A stretch of 64,000 nt of DNA from Mameliella sp. CS4. Its GTDB lineage: Bacteria; Pseudomonadota; Alphaproteobacteria; Rhodobacterales; Rhodobacteraceae. Of this stretch, positions 26,351 to 34,961 are shown one piece after another. The translations under genes were made by a program, and so were the position numbers. The DNA is taken from positions 62,001 through 126,000 of the forward strand of contig NZ_JAHXRQ010000015.1 in assembly GCF_019392335.1 (NCBI RefSeq), in the 5' to 3' direction. Position 1 is the stretch's first letter, and each line of letters begins with the position of its first letter. The notes beneath the pieces are model-generated. The model made no database searches. It was not told the origin of the DNA and saw nothing but the letters and a program-made list of their open reading frames with translations.

Positions 26351-27012
26351 TGGCAGGACAGGACACCGGAAAGCAGGTGCAGGTTGAGGCAACCGACCTC
26401 CCCGGCAACACCAAGGTTACACGAGAGGATTGGCTGCACGCCGCGATGGAGGTGCTGATCTCTGACGGCGTGCAATCGGTCAAGGTCTTGACCATCGGCG
26501 GGCGCCTCGGCGTGTCGCGCTCGTCTTTCTACTGGTATTTCCAGAGCCGTCAGGACCTGCTCGACCAGTTGCTGGCCGAATGGGAGCGGACCAACACCGG
26601 CGTCATGATTGCCCATGCCGCGATGCCCGCGCCGACCATCACCGCCGCGCTCAACAATTTCTTTCGTTGCGTCGTGGACCCGAAGGGCTTTAACCACCGG
26701 CTGGATTTTGCCGTGCGCGAATGGGCCCGCCGCGACGAGACGGTGCGCGCCGCGCTCGACCGGTCCGACACCGCCCGGCAAAAAGCCATTGCCGAGATGT
26801 TCACCCGCCACGGATACACACCGCAAGAGGCCGATATTCGGGCCCGCGTGCTCTATTACCAGCAGATCGGCTATTACGCGCTGGAACTGTCCGAAACGCT
26901 GGAGGAGCGCCTGTCCAGGGTCGCGGGGTATCTCTATTGCTTCACCGGCCGACACCCCGCCGCGAGCGAGGTCGAGGACTTCAAGCGCATCGCCCGGAGC
27001 CTTGCCGAATGA
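26350..27012 (+). CDS. TetR-family transcriptional regulator
   Basis: A 220-residue regulator. The helix-turn-helix lies at about residues 22-70 (TREDWLHAAMEVLISDGVQS, then GRLGVSRSSFYWYFQSRQDLLDQLL), followed by a helical ligand-binding domain. The ATG at 26350 overlaps the stop of the methyltransferase gene (TGATG), making it the third gene of the methylamine-type operon, which it probably autoregulates. It is followed with ATGA overlap by the decayed sarcosine-oxidase-like gene, so the original operon had at least four genes. Confidence 0.87.
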   Translation: MAGQDTGKQVQVEATDLPGNTKVTREDWLHAAMEVLISDGVQSVKVLTIGGRLGVSRSSFYWYFQSRQDLLDQLLAEWERTNTGVMIAHAAMPAPTITAALNNFFRCVVDPKGFNHRLDFAVREWARRDETVRAALDRSDTARQKAIAEMFTRHGYTPQEADIRARVLYYQQIGYYALELSETLEERLSRVAGYLYCFTGRHPAASEVEDFKRIARSLAE

Positions 27013-27905
27013 CGCGCTATTTCGCACTTGCCCTGGCCCGAGAGCGGTTGCGCGGTCACAAGGGCTGGCGCACCGCCTGACGCAAGTCGGACCCGAAACC
27101 CGCCAATGATGCGGTCATCGTCGTCGGCGGCGGGCACGGGTTGGTAACAGCCGACGACCTGGCAAAAACCCACGGCGTCAGGCGGGGCGCCGCGCTTGAA
27201 AAGGGCTGGATCGGGGATGGAAACACCGGGCGCAACGCCACGGTGATCCGGTCGAACTCTCTCTCCCGCAAGCGTTGCGCTCTACGATCTGGCCTTGCGG
27301 CTCTACGATGGGGTGAGCCACGAGCTGAACTACAACGTCATGCTCAGCCAGCGCGGGATGCTGATCGCCGCCCACAGGCCAATGCCATGATGATGCTCAA
27401 TGGTGTGGACGGCAGTCTGATGGGGCCAGAGGAGGCCCGTGCGCGCCTGCCCTTGCTCAACAACGCGCCCGATGCCCGCTCTCAATGCCTTGGCTGCGTC
27501 TGGCAGGGCGGTGCCGGGTCTTGTCGCGCCTCTTGGGGGCCGCCTGCCCATCCATGACGACGCGCTGCAGGCTGTCGCCTCGGAGCCGGTGAAACCGATG
27601 CTGGACACGGTGCTGCTGTACCTCGGCACCGGCACCTGTGTCAGCGGGTCCGACAAAGGTGATCGGATCTTCGGCGGTGGGGTGCCGGCGCATTGTCGGC
27701 GCGGCAACCTGCCGATGCAGGAAACCATCGTGTCGGGCCTGCTCGAAACGGTCCCGGCCTTTGGTCAGCTGAAACCGCTTCGCCAATGGGCCGGCGTGGT
27801 CGACTTGGTCCCCGACAGCTCGCCCATCCTGGGCCCCGCCGGACCAGAGGGGCTGTTTCTCAACTGCGGCCGGGGCACCCGCGCGACCGGCGGCAGGATG
27901 GGTAT
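27009..27905 (+). pseudogene. Decayed sarcosine oxidase beta-subunit-like gene
   Basis: The ATG overlaps the TetR stop and begins MTRYFALALARERLRGHKGW, matching the start of sarcosine oxidase beta subunits. An in-frame TGA follows at about 27078, and the frame continues as KPANDAVIVVGGGHGLVTADDLAKTHGV (FAD motif) and GWIGDGNTGRNATVIRSNSL. Further homologous pieces appear in other frames: ALYDLALRLYDGVSHELNYN, then GVDGSLMGPEEARARLPLLN, then SDKGDRIFGGG, RRGNLPMQETIVSGLLE and DLVPDSSPILG. The FAD-binding core is therefore broken by a stop and several frameshifts, and the middle is shorter than normal. This is clearly a dead gene. The frame after about 27905 (to 28150) has no recognisable content. 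Confidence 0.85.
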
Positions 27906-28204
27906 TTCGGCCGTCGCGCGTTGTTCACGCCCGAGGCCACGCGCGTGGACCAGCGCCAGCGTGTCGGTCTGCAATGTGACGGTGATCCGCTGCCGTCCGG
28001 CGCGCATCTGGTGTTATCGGAAGGGGGGGCACTCTATGTCCGGGGTCCGGCACCCGAGGCGGCGGCGCTCTGGCTGCGGTTGTCCCGACTGGCCGTCGCC
28101 CTCGACCGACCCGGCTGCGCGATCCGGCGCCCACCCCGCGCGAAAGTGACCCTGGACTGCAATTTGCCTCTTTGCGCCGGAGTCACATGTTATAGGGTAG
28201 AAGA

Positions 28205-30088
28205 ATGGGGCAACGTCTAGATATATCCACGCGTCCAAGCAGGCGCATCCGGGGTCCGGCAGGGGCCGGGCGGCTGCGTGGTCTGTTGCGCGGCACCGTT
28301 TTTACCGTGTTGACGGGCATTTGCCTGACGCTTCCGCGCCCTGCGGAAAGCTATGACAATCTCAGCTTCAAAGTCGCCGGACCCGACAAGGAGGCGCTGA
28401 TCCAGAGCCTGCGCTCGGTCTCGATTCTCTCGCAGCTCGAAGGCGAGGAGGATAGCGCGCCTCAGGACGTGCTGGCTGCGGCCCAGGGCGACTATGCGCG
28501 GCTGGTCGAGGCGCTGTATGCACAGGGCTATTATTCGGCCGTCGTGCGCATCCTGATCGACGGCCGCGAGGCCGCGACCATCCCGCCGTTCTCCGCGCCC
28601 GATCGCATCGGCAAGGTGCAGGTGAAGGTGGACCCGGGGCCGACATTTACCTTCGGCAAGGCGATCGTTGCCCCGGTCAACAAGCGCACGCCCCTGCCAG
28701 AGGGTTTTGCCCGGGGCGAACCTGCCCGCGCCACCGTGGTGCGCGACACCGCCCAGGCAGCGGTCGACGGCTGGCGCGCGGCGGGCTATGCCAAGGCCGG
28801 CATCGCGGATCAATCCATCACCGCGCGCCACCCATCGGCAGAGCTGGACGTTACACTGGCGGTCGCAAAGGGCCGTCAATTCCGCTTCGGTGACGTGCTC
28901 GTCACCTCGGAAAGCGCGGTGCGCGAGGGCCGCATCCGCCAGATCGCGGGCATCCCGCGCGGCAAGACATTCGACCCGGTCGAGGTCGAGGATGCGGCGC
29001 GGCGGCTGCGCTCAACCGGCACCTTCCGATCAGTCACCGTCTCCGAGGCAGAGCAGGGCGGTCCCGACGACACGCTCGACATCATGATCGACGTGACCGA
29101 CCGCAAACCGCGCCGCTTCGGTTTCGGGGCCGAACTGTCCTCATCCGAGGGGGTCGGGCTGTCGGCGTTCTGGCTGCATCGCAACCTCTTTGGCGGGGCG
29201 GAACGGCTGCGCGTCGAGGGCGAGGCCACCCAGTTGGGCGGGTCGGGCATGCGGCCGGATTACGCGCTGAACGCCCGGTTCGAGAAACCGGCGGTCTATG
29301 GCGCTGACACGATGTTCTATGCCACCACGGGACTCAGCTATGACGATGAGCCGGATTATATCGACCGCTCCTTCACGCTGGGCATGGGGGTCACGCGAGA
29401 GTTTTCCAAGCAGGTCAGCGGCGAACTGGGCATCGCCTACAGCCGCTCGCGCATCACCGATCTGTACTTGCCGGGCGATCCGACCCGGATGCTTACCCTG
29501 TTGTCGCTGCCAACGGCGCTCACCATCGACCGGCGGGACGATCCGCTGAACGCGACCGAGGGTCTGTACCTGCGGGCCGAGTTGGAACCCTTTTCCATCG
29601 TCAGCCACGGCGAGGCCGGCGCGCGCTATGCGCTGGACCTGCGCGGCTACCGGGCCTTTGGGGGCGACGAGTCCCTCGTGCTGGCCGGGCGGCTGCAACT
29701 GGCCGGGGTGGTCGGCCCGGATGCGCAGACCGCGCCGCCGGACTTTCTGCTTTACTCCGGCGGGGGCGGCACCGTGCGCGGCCAGCCCTACCGCTCGCTG
29801 GATGTGGATTATTCCGGTACGCGCCTGGGCGGGCGCAGCTTCATGGGCCTTTCGACAGAGGTCCGCTATGACGTGACCGACACCATCGGCGTCGTGGGCT
29901 TTGCCGACGCGGGCTATGTCGGCGCCGAAAGTTTCGTGGATGGGTCCGGCGACTGGCATGCCGGCGCGGGTCTGGGCCTGCGGTACGACACACCGGTCGG
30001 GCCGATCCGCTTTGACGTGGCCGGGCCGGTGGGTGGCGACACGGGCGACGGCGTACAGATCTATATCGGGATCGGGCAGGCATTCTGA
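28205..30088 (+). CDS. tamA: TamA, outer-membrane translocation and assembly factor (Omp85 family)
   Basis: A 627-residue outer-membrane protein. A basic N-terminus and hydrophobic signal segment (about residues 30-48, ending PAESYD) precede three POTRA-like periplasmic domains (about residues 50-300). A C-terminal Omp85 beta-barrel follows (RFGFGAELSSSEGVGLSAFW through GLGLRYDTPVGPIRFDVAGPVG), finishing with the terminal phenylalanine of GIGQAF. It works with TamB to insert outer-membrane proteins and autotransporters. The stop overlaps the tamB start (TGATG), so the two are translationally coupled. Confidence 0.92.
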   Translation: MGQRLDISTRPSRRIRGPAGAGRLRGLLRGTVFTVLTGICLTLPRPAESYDNLSFKVAGPDKEALIQSLRSVSILSQLEGEEDSAPQDVLAAAQGDYARLVEALYAQGYYSAVVRILIDGREAATIPPFSAPDRIGKVQVKVDPGPTFTFGKAIVAPVNKRTPLPEGFARGEPARATVVRDTAQAAVDGWRAAGYAKAGIADQSITARHPSAELDVTLAVAKGRQFRFGDVLVTSESAVREGRIRQIAGIPRGKTFDPVEVEDAARRLRSTGTFRSVTVSEAEQGGPDDTLDIMIDVTDRKPRRFGFGAELSSSEGVGLSAFWLHRNLFGGAERLRVEGEATQLGGSGMRPDYALNARFEKPAVYGADTMFYATTGLSYDDEPDYIDRSFTLGMGVTREFSKQVSGELGIAYSRSRITDLYLPGDPTRMLTLLSLPTALTIDRRDDPLNATEGLYLRAELEPFSIVSHGEAGARYALDLRGYRAFGGDESLVLAGRLQLAGVVGPDAQTAPPDFLLYSGGGGTVRGQPYRSLDVDYSGTRLGGRSFMGLSTEVRYDVTDTIGVVGFADAGYVGAESFVDGSGDWHAGAGLGLRYDTPVGPIRFDVAGPVGGDTGDGVQIYIGIGQAF

Positions 30089-33000
30089 TGCGACTTTTAC
30101 GGGTTTTTCTGGTGCTGGTGCTCTGGCCGCTGGCGGCTTTGGCACAGACTGACGACCGTGGCTATATCCAGGGGCTGCTGGAGGACGCGCTGTCCGATGC
30201 GGGCCGCGACGTGCGGATCGAGGGGTTTGCCGGGGCGCTCAGTTCGCGCGCCACGATCGACCGGATCACCATCGCCGACGAGGATGGTATCTGGCTGACC
30301 GCGACGGACGTGGCCATGACATGGACACGGACCGCGCTGGTGCGCGGCGCGGTCGAAATCGACGAGATCACCGTGGGCCGGATCGACATGCCGCGCCTGC
30401 CGGTGCCGCTGGCCCGCGATACGCCGCCCGCGCCCGAGGCGCGCAGCCCCTTTCAGCTGCCCGAACTGCCGGTGTCCCTGAACCTCGAACAGCTTGACCT
30501 GCGCGAAGTGGTTCTGGGCGCGCCCGTCGCAACCGAGGACCTGGTGCTCCGGGTCACCGGCAATGCCCGGCTGTCAGGCGGTGATGGTAATGCAGAGCTA
30601 CAGGTCAAACGTCTGGACAAGGGCGGCAACCTGCGTTTGTCGGGGGCCTATTCCAACACCAGCCGCGTGCTGACGCTGGACACCAGTTTCGAGGAACCGG
30701 CTGGTGGCCTTGTGGCCCGCGCGCTGGGCCTTGAGGGCGAACCCGCCGTGGCGCTCAGCCTGACCGGCGACGCGCCCATCGACGATTTCGAAGCGCGACT
30801 GCGCCTGTCGACGGATGGGGTCGAACGGCTTGCGGGGCAGGTGGTCCTGCGTGCCGATGGCGATACCGAGACACAGCGCGTCTCGCTGGATATCGGCGGT
30901 GACCTGGCGCCGTTGCTGGCGCCCTCCTACCGCGAATTCCTGGGCGACGAAATCGCGCTCAAGGCCGAGGCGACGCGCAGCGCGGACGGCGCCATTGCCC
31001 TGCAGGACCTGCGGTTGAGCGCCGAGGCGCTTCTCTTGACCGGGTCTGCGATGATCGCCGGCGACGGTTGGCCGGAACGGCTGGCGCTCGAAGGGCAGAT
31101 CACGCCGCCCGAGGGCGACCTGGTGCTTTTGCCGCTGCCGGGACAGCAGGTCTATGTCACCGGCGTCACGCTGGAAGGCTCCTTTGACGCGTCGCAGGGC
31201 AATGGCTGGGCGCTGCGACTGCAATCCGACCGCATCACCACCGGGGCCGGTCAGGCGGATCGTCTGCTGCTGAGCGGTGTGGGCGAGATCGACCGCGATG
31301 CGGCCCGTGTCACCGGCGACCTGATGCTGGCGGCGGGTGGTTTGAAACTGTCCGATCCGGCTCTGGCCGAGGCGGTGGGCACGGCGCTGCGCGGCGCGCT
31401 CTCTGTCGATTGGCAACCCGGTGCGCCGCTCTATCTGCGGGGGCTCGACCTGTCGGGGGCCGACTATGGCCTGACCGGCGAGATCACGTTTACCGACGCT
31501 GAATCGCTGAACCCGCGCGTCTCGCCCGACTTGCAGCTGGCGGCCGAAGATCTGTCGCGCTTTGCCGCGCTTTCGGGGGTTGCCCTGGACGGGGCCGCCA
31601 ACCTGACCATCCGGGGCGAGGTGACACCGGTCACCGGCGGCTTCGACCTTGTTCTTGACGGCACGACGCGCGGCCTTGCCACCGGCATCGCGCAGGTCGA
31701 TCCGCTGATCGCGGGCGTCGGCAGCCTGCAGGTTGAGGCGGTGCGCGATGAGGCCGGGTTGAGGGCCGAGAAACTCCTGCTGATTACGCCAGAGGCGCGG
31801 ATCGAGGGCGGCGGCACGCTGGCCACCGGTGCCAGCACCCTGCGGGCCGAGGCGCGCATTCGCGAAACCGCGGTTATCCTGCCCGAGTTGAACGGCCCGA
31901 CCACGTTGACCCTGCGCGCCGACCAGGCGGGCGATGTCTGGACGCTGGGGGCCGAGGGCGATTTGGCGCGCGCCGGGCGGCTGAATTATGCCGGGACGGT
32001 GGATCTTGGCCCCGATGTGCCGCTTGCCGATGGACGGCTCGAAGCGACCCTGACCCGCCTGTCGGCCTTTTCCGGTCTGGCCGGGCGTCGCCTGGGCGGC
32101 AGTGCCGACCTGACCGTGACGGGCCGGGGCAGCCTGGATGGCGCCGGGTTTGACGTCAGTGCCGAGGGGCGCGTGACCGACGTGCGCCTGGGCCTGCCGG
32201 AGATCGACCCGCTGCTGGTGGGCCGCACCGCGCTGAGCGTCAAGGCCACGCGCAGTGGCAACGGGGCAATCCGCTTTGACCCGCTGCGGCTGGATGGGGT
32301 GGTGAACGCCCGGTTCACCGGTACGGTGGACCCGGGCGGCACCTCTGGCCCGCAGGTGGACGGGCAACTGACCGCCAGCGCGGCCTCGCTGTCGCCCCTG
32401 TCGCGACTGACCGGGCAGGCCCTGCGCGGTGCGGCCCAGGTCGAGGCCGAGGCATCGGGCGGCGTGCTGGATGGACCGCTGTCCCTGACGGCGGTTGTGC
32501 GAGGGCAGGGGCTTGGGATCGGCAATCCCACGGTGGACCCGCTGCTGGCGGGAACTTCCCGTCTGGACCTGCAGGTGGCGCGGCTGGACAGTGGCGCCTA
32601 TCGCATTGATGAGGCGATGCTGGATGCCAGCGGCATCGACGCGCGGGTGAGCGGCAGTTATGGCCCCGGTGAGGCAGCGGACCTGAACCTGGTGCTGGCA
32701 CTGGCCAACCTTGGGCAGATCGTGCCGGATCTGCCCGGCGCGGCGCAGGTCACGGGCAGCGCCCGGCGCAGCGGCGGCCCCTGGCAATTGTCGCTGGACG
32801 GAACCGGACCGGCGGGCATCGGCGCGCGTCTGCGTGGTTCTGCCGCCGCGGACTTCAGCCGCCTGGACGTAGCGCTGACGGGATCGGCGCCGCTGTCCCT
32901 GGCCAACGGGCGGCTGGCGCCGCAGGTGGTCAGCGGCATTGCACGGTTTGACCTGGGGTTGTCCGGCCGACCCGCGCTCTCGTCCCTTTCGGGCACGATC

Positions 33001-34149
33001 TCGACCGATGGCGCGCGGTTCGCCGCCCCTGCGCAGAACATCGTGCTGAGTGGACTGGGCGGGCAGATCCGCCTGTCCAGCGGGCGCGCTGATGTGGCGA
33101 TGTCGGGCGCCCTCGACAGCGGCGGACGCGTGTCGCTGGAAGGTCCCGTGAGCCTTTCGGCGCCCTATACCGCGGGGCTGGCCCTGCGCCTGCAAAGCGC
33201 GGTCGTGCGCCAGCCGGATCTCTTCGAGACCACGGCGAACGGGCGCATCCAAATCGAGGGCCCCCTGACCGGCGGTGCACGGATCGCGGGAACCATCGAC
33301 CTCGGTGATGTCGAGGCGCGAATTCCGAATATCGGCGCCAGCTATGCGGCGCTGGACGGGTTGGAACACCGCGGAATGCCGGGCGATGTGGCCGTGACCC
33401 TGCGCTATGCGGGCATGGATCGCAGCGCAGAGGCCGCCGCGGCGCCCCTGCCTGCCTTCCCGCTGGACGTGACGGTCCGTGCGCAGAACCGCATCTTTGT
33501 GCGGGGCCGGGGGCTGGATGCGGAGCTGGGCGGCAGCCTCCGCCTGAACGGCACCACCTCGGACATCGTGCCCGTCGGGCAGTTCGACCTAATCCGGGGC
33601 CGGTTGGACCTGCTGGGCCGTCGGCTGGATCTGACGGAGGGCGCGGTATTCCTGCGCGGCAGTTTCGACCCCGTGGTGCGCTTTGTGGCGACCACGCGCG
33701 TCGAGGACACGGATATCACCATCACCATCGAGGGGCCGGCCTCGTCGCCGGAGCTGAAGGTCGGTTCGATGCCCGAACTGCCCCAGGACGAGGCCATGTC
33801 CTTTTTCCTCTTTGGCCGCTCGGTGACAGAGTTGTCGGCGCTGCAGGCGGTCCAGCTGGCCTCGGCGATCCGGACCCTGTCCGGCCGTGGCGGTCTGGGC
33901 CTGACGGAATCCCTGCGCAGCGGGTTGGGAGTTGCGGATCTGGACATCGGGACCAATGACGATGGCACGGCCCGGGCCCGTGTCGGCGCCTACCTGGGCG
34001 AAAATATCTACAGCGACGTCAGCGTCGATGCCAAGGGCAAGACCGAGATCAACCTGAACCTGAACGTCAATTCCGACGTGACGGTGCGGGGGCGCCTGGG
34101 CTCCGACGGATCGAGCGGGCTGGGCGTTTTCTTCGAACGGGATTACTGA
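30088..34149 (+). CDS. tamB: TamB, inner-membrane-anchored translocation and assembly module (DUF490)
   Basis: A 1353-residue AsmA/TamB-type protein. One N-terminal hydrophobic helix (MRLLRVFLVLVLWPLAALAQ) anchors it in the inner membrane. The body is a long chain of beta-strand repeats spanning the periplasm, rich in G, L, D and R. The C-terminal DUF490 domain (about residue 1000 to the end) includes FVRGRGLDAELGGSLRLNG, PVGQFDLIRGRLDLLGRRLD and MSFFLFGRSVTELSALQA, and ends VFFERDY. It pairs with TamA directly upstream. Length is normal for the family. Confidence 0.93.
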   Translation: MRLLRVFLVLVLWPLAALAQTDDRGYIQGLLEDALSDAGRDVRIEGFAGALSSRATIDRITIADEDGIWLTATDVAMTWTRTALVRGAVEIDEITVGRIDMPRLPVPLARDTPPAPEARSPFQLPELPVSLNLEQLDLREVVLGAPVATEDLVLRVTGNARLSGGDGNAELQVKRLDKGGNLRLSGAYSNTSRVLTLDTSFEEPAGGLVARALGLEGEPAVALSLTGDAPIDDFEARLRLSTDGVERLAGQVVLRADGDTETQRVSLDIGGDLAPLLAPSYREFLGDEIALKAEATRSADGAIALQDLRLSAEALLLTGSAMIAGDGWPERLALEGQITPPEGDLVLLPLPGQQVYVTGVTLEGSFDASQGNGWALRLQSDRITTGAGQADRLLLSGVGEIDRDAARVTGDLMLAAGGLKLSDPALAEAVGTALRGALSVDWQPGAPLYLRGLDLSGADYGLTGEITFTDAESLNPRVSPDLQLAAEDLSRFAALSGVALDGAANLTIRGEVTPVTGGFDLVLDGTTRGLATGIAQVDPLIAGVGSLQVEAVRDEAGLRAEKLLLITPEARIEGGGTLATGASTLRAEARIRETAVILPELNGPTTLTLRADQAGDVWTLGAEGDLARAGRLNYAGTVDLGPDVPLADGRLEATLTRLSAFSGLAGRRLGGSADLTVTGRGSLDGAGFDVSAEGRVTDVRLGLPEIDPLLVGRTALSVKATRSGNGAIRFDPLRLDGVVNARFTGTVDPGGTSGPQVDGQLTASAASLSPLSRLTGQALRGAAQVEAEASGGVLDGPLSLTAVVRGQGLGIGNPTVDPLLAGTSRLDLQVARLDSGAYRIDEAMLDASGIDARVSGSYGPGEAADLNLVLALANLGQIVPDLPGAAQVTGSARRSGGPWQLSLDGTGPAGIGARLRGSAAADFSRLDVALTGSAPLSLANGRLAPQVVSGIARFDLGLSGRPALSSLSGTISTDGARFAAPAQNIVLSGLGGQIRLSSGRADVAMSGALDSGGRVSLEGPVSLSAPYTAGLALRLQSAVVRQPDLFETTANGRIQIEGPLTGGARIAGTIDLGDVEARIPNIGASYAALDGLEHRGMPGDVAVTLRYAGMDRSAEAAAAPLPAFPLDVTVRAQNRIFVRGRGLDAELGGSLRLNGTTSDIVPVGQFDLIRGRLDLLGRRLDLTEGAVFLRGSFDPVVRFVATTRVEDTDITITIEGPASSPELKVGSMPELPQDEAMSFFLFGRSVTELSALQAVQLASAIRTLSGRGGLGLTESLRSGLGVADLDIGTNDDGTARARVGAYLGENIYSDVSVDAKGKTEINLNLNVNSDVTVRGRLGSDGSSGLGVFFERDY

Positions 34150-34263
34150 GCGCGTCGCCGGGACGGGACTGTTTGCGGCTGCGCCGCAAAGGCGCCCGCC
34201 CGCCGACCCTTTGGAACAGGCTGCGCCTGTTTTGGCTTCGGGAGTCACCAAGGAACAAGCCTT

Positions 34264-34422
34264 GCCTGTTCCCCGAAGCCCTCCCTCGCTTTTTGAGGGC
34301 CTGAGCCAGCGCACGGTGCGATGCAAGGGCAAGCCGCCTGTCGGCGGGCCTGCGGCCCCTTGCATCGCTCCACGCCCTGGCTCTGATCGGCCTCAAGCGA
34401 CGGAGGGCTCCGGGGAACAGGC
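34264..34422. repeat. 159-base imperfect inverted repeat
   Basis: The left arm (34264-34330, beginning GCCTGTTCCCCGAAGCCCTC) and the right arm (34356-34422, ending CGGGGAACAGGC) are imperfect reverse complements over about 67 bases. The centre at 34332-34355 holds a further small inverted repeat (GCCGC / GCGGC). The transcript of either strand would fold into one long hairpin. It lies between the end of tamB and the terminator of uspA and is not coding: both strands show similar short frames, a mirror effect of the symmetry. It could be a dispersed intergenic repeat or miniature mobile element, or a structured RNA. Confidence 0.7.
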
Positions 34423-34475
34423 TGAGGGCCGAGTGGTGTCGGGCGCTTTGATCCGGCTACAGGGCACATGAAAAA

Positions 34476-34500
34476 GGCCCCGGTCCTGGGGACCGGGGCC
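34476..34500 (-). terminator. Rho-independent terminator of the TRAP-uspA operon
   Basis: A perfect 11-bp stem (GGCCCCGGTCC / GGACCGGGGCC) with a three-base loop, followed on the minus strand by TTTTT. It sits 19 bases after the uspA stop codon and ends the minus-strand transport operon. Confidence 0.88.
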
Positions 34501-34519
34501 TAGCTTGTCTTTGGGGGGC

Positions 34520-34939
34520 TCAGCGAACGACCAGGACCGATTGTTTGGCGTGTCGCACCACCCGCGCGGCGTTGGGGCCGACCAGGTAATCGCGCAGCTC
34601 TGGCCGGTGGGCGCCGACGACGATCGCCTCGGCGCCGATGTCTTGGGCCGTGCGGATGATCTTGTCGTAGACCGTGCCCTGATCGACGTGGACATGGGCC
34701 TCGATCCCCAGCACCTCGTCGATCCACTTGTGCAGGTTGCCGCGTGTTTCCTCCATCATCGTACCGGCGAAATCGCCGGTGAAGGCGGAGCCGACGAGGG
34801 CGAAGCCCATCGCCGGAACCACGCTGATCACATGGACCTCTGCCTCGCACATGCGGGCCAGTTTACCGCCATACTCGGCGATACGTGCGGCACCGCTTGC
34901 GTCGTTCAGGTCGACCGCGAGAAGGATCTTGCTGTACAT
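34520..34939 (-). CDS. uspA: Universal stress protein (UspA family) linked to TRAP transporter
   Basis: A 139-residue universal stress protein. KILLAVDLNDASGAAR at the start, and near the C-terminus IVVGAHRPELRDYLVGPNAARVVRHAKQSVLVV, show the ATP-binding G-x2-G-x9-G-S/N type loop. The start at 34939 follows GAGGAGA. It is 22 bases downstream of the TRAP permease gene in the same operon. UspA proteins such as TeaD are known to bind ATP and modulate TRAP transporters, so regulation of this transporter is the likely role. Confidence 0.88.
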   Translation of the reverse strand: MYSKILLAVDLNDASGAARIAEYGGKLARMCEAEVHVISVVPAMGFALVGSAFTGDFAGTMMEETRGNLHKWIDEVLGIEAHVHVDQGTVYDKIIRTAQDIGAEAIVVGAHRPELRDYLVGPNAARVVRHAKQSVLVVR

Positions 34940-34961
34940 CTTTTCTCTCCTCTTTGCCGGC

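Noticed and set aside
30598..33369. Long open frame (923 codons) on the minus strand inside tamB
   Set aside because: It is the antisense shadow of a GC-rich gene: its peptide is rich in R, Q, G and P without domain features, and tamB on the plus strand has clear family motifs.
34211..34471. Small frames on both strands in the region after tamB
   Set aside because: The two peptides resemble each other because the DNA is an inverted repeat; neither has a ribosome binding site or known fold.
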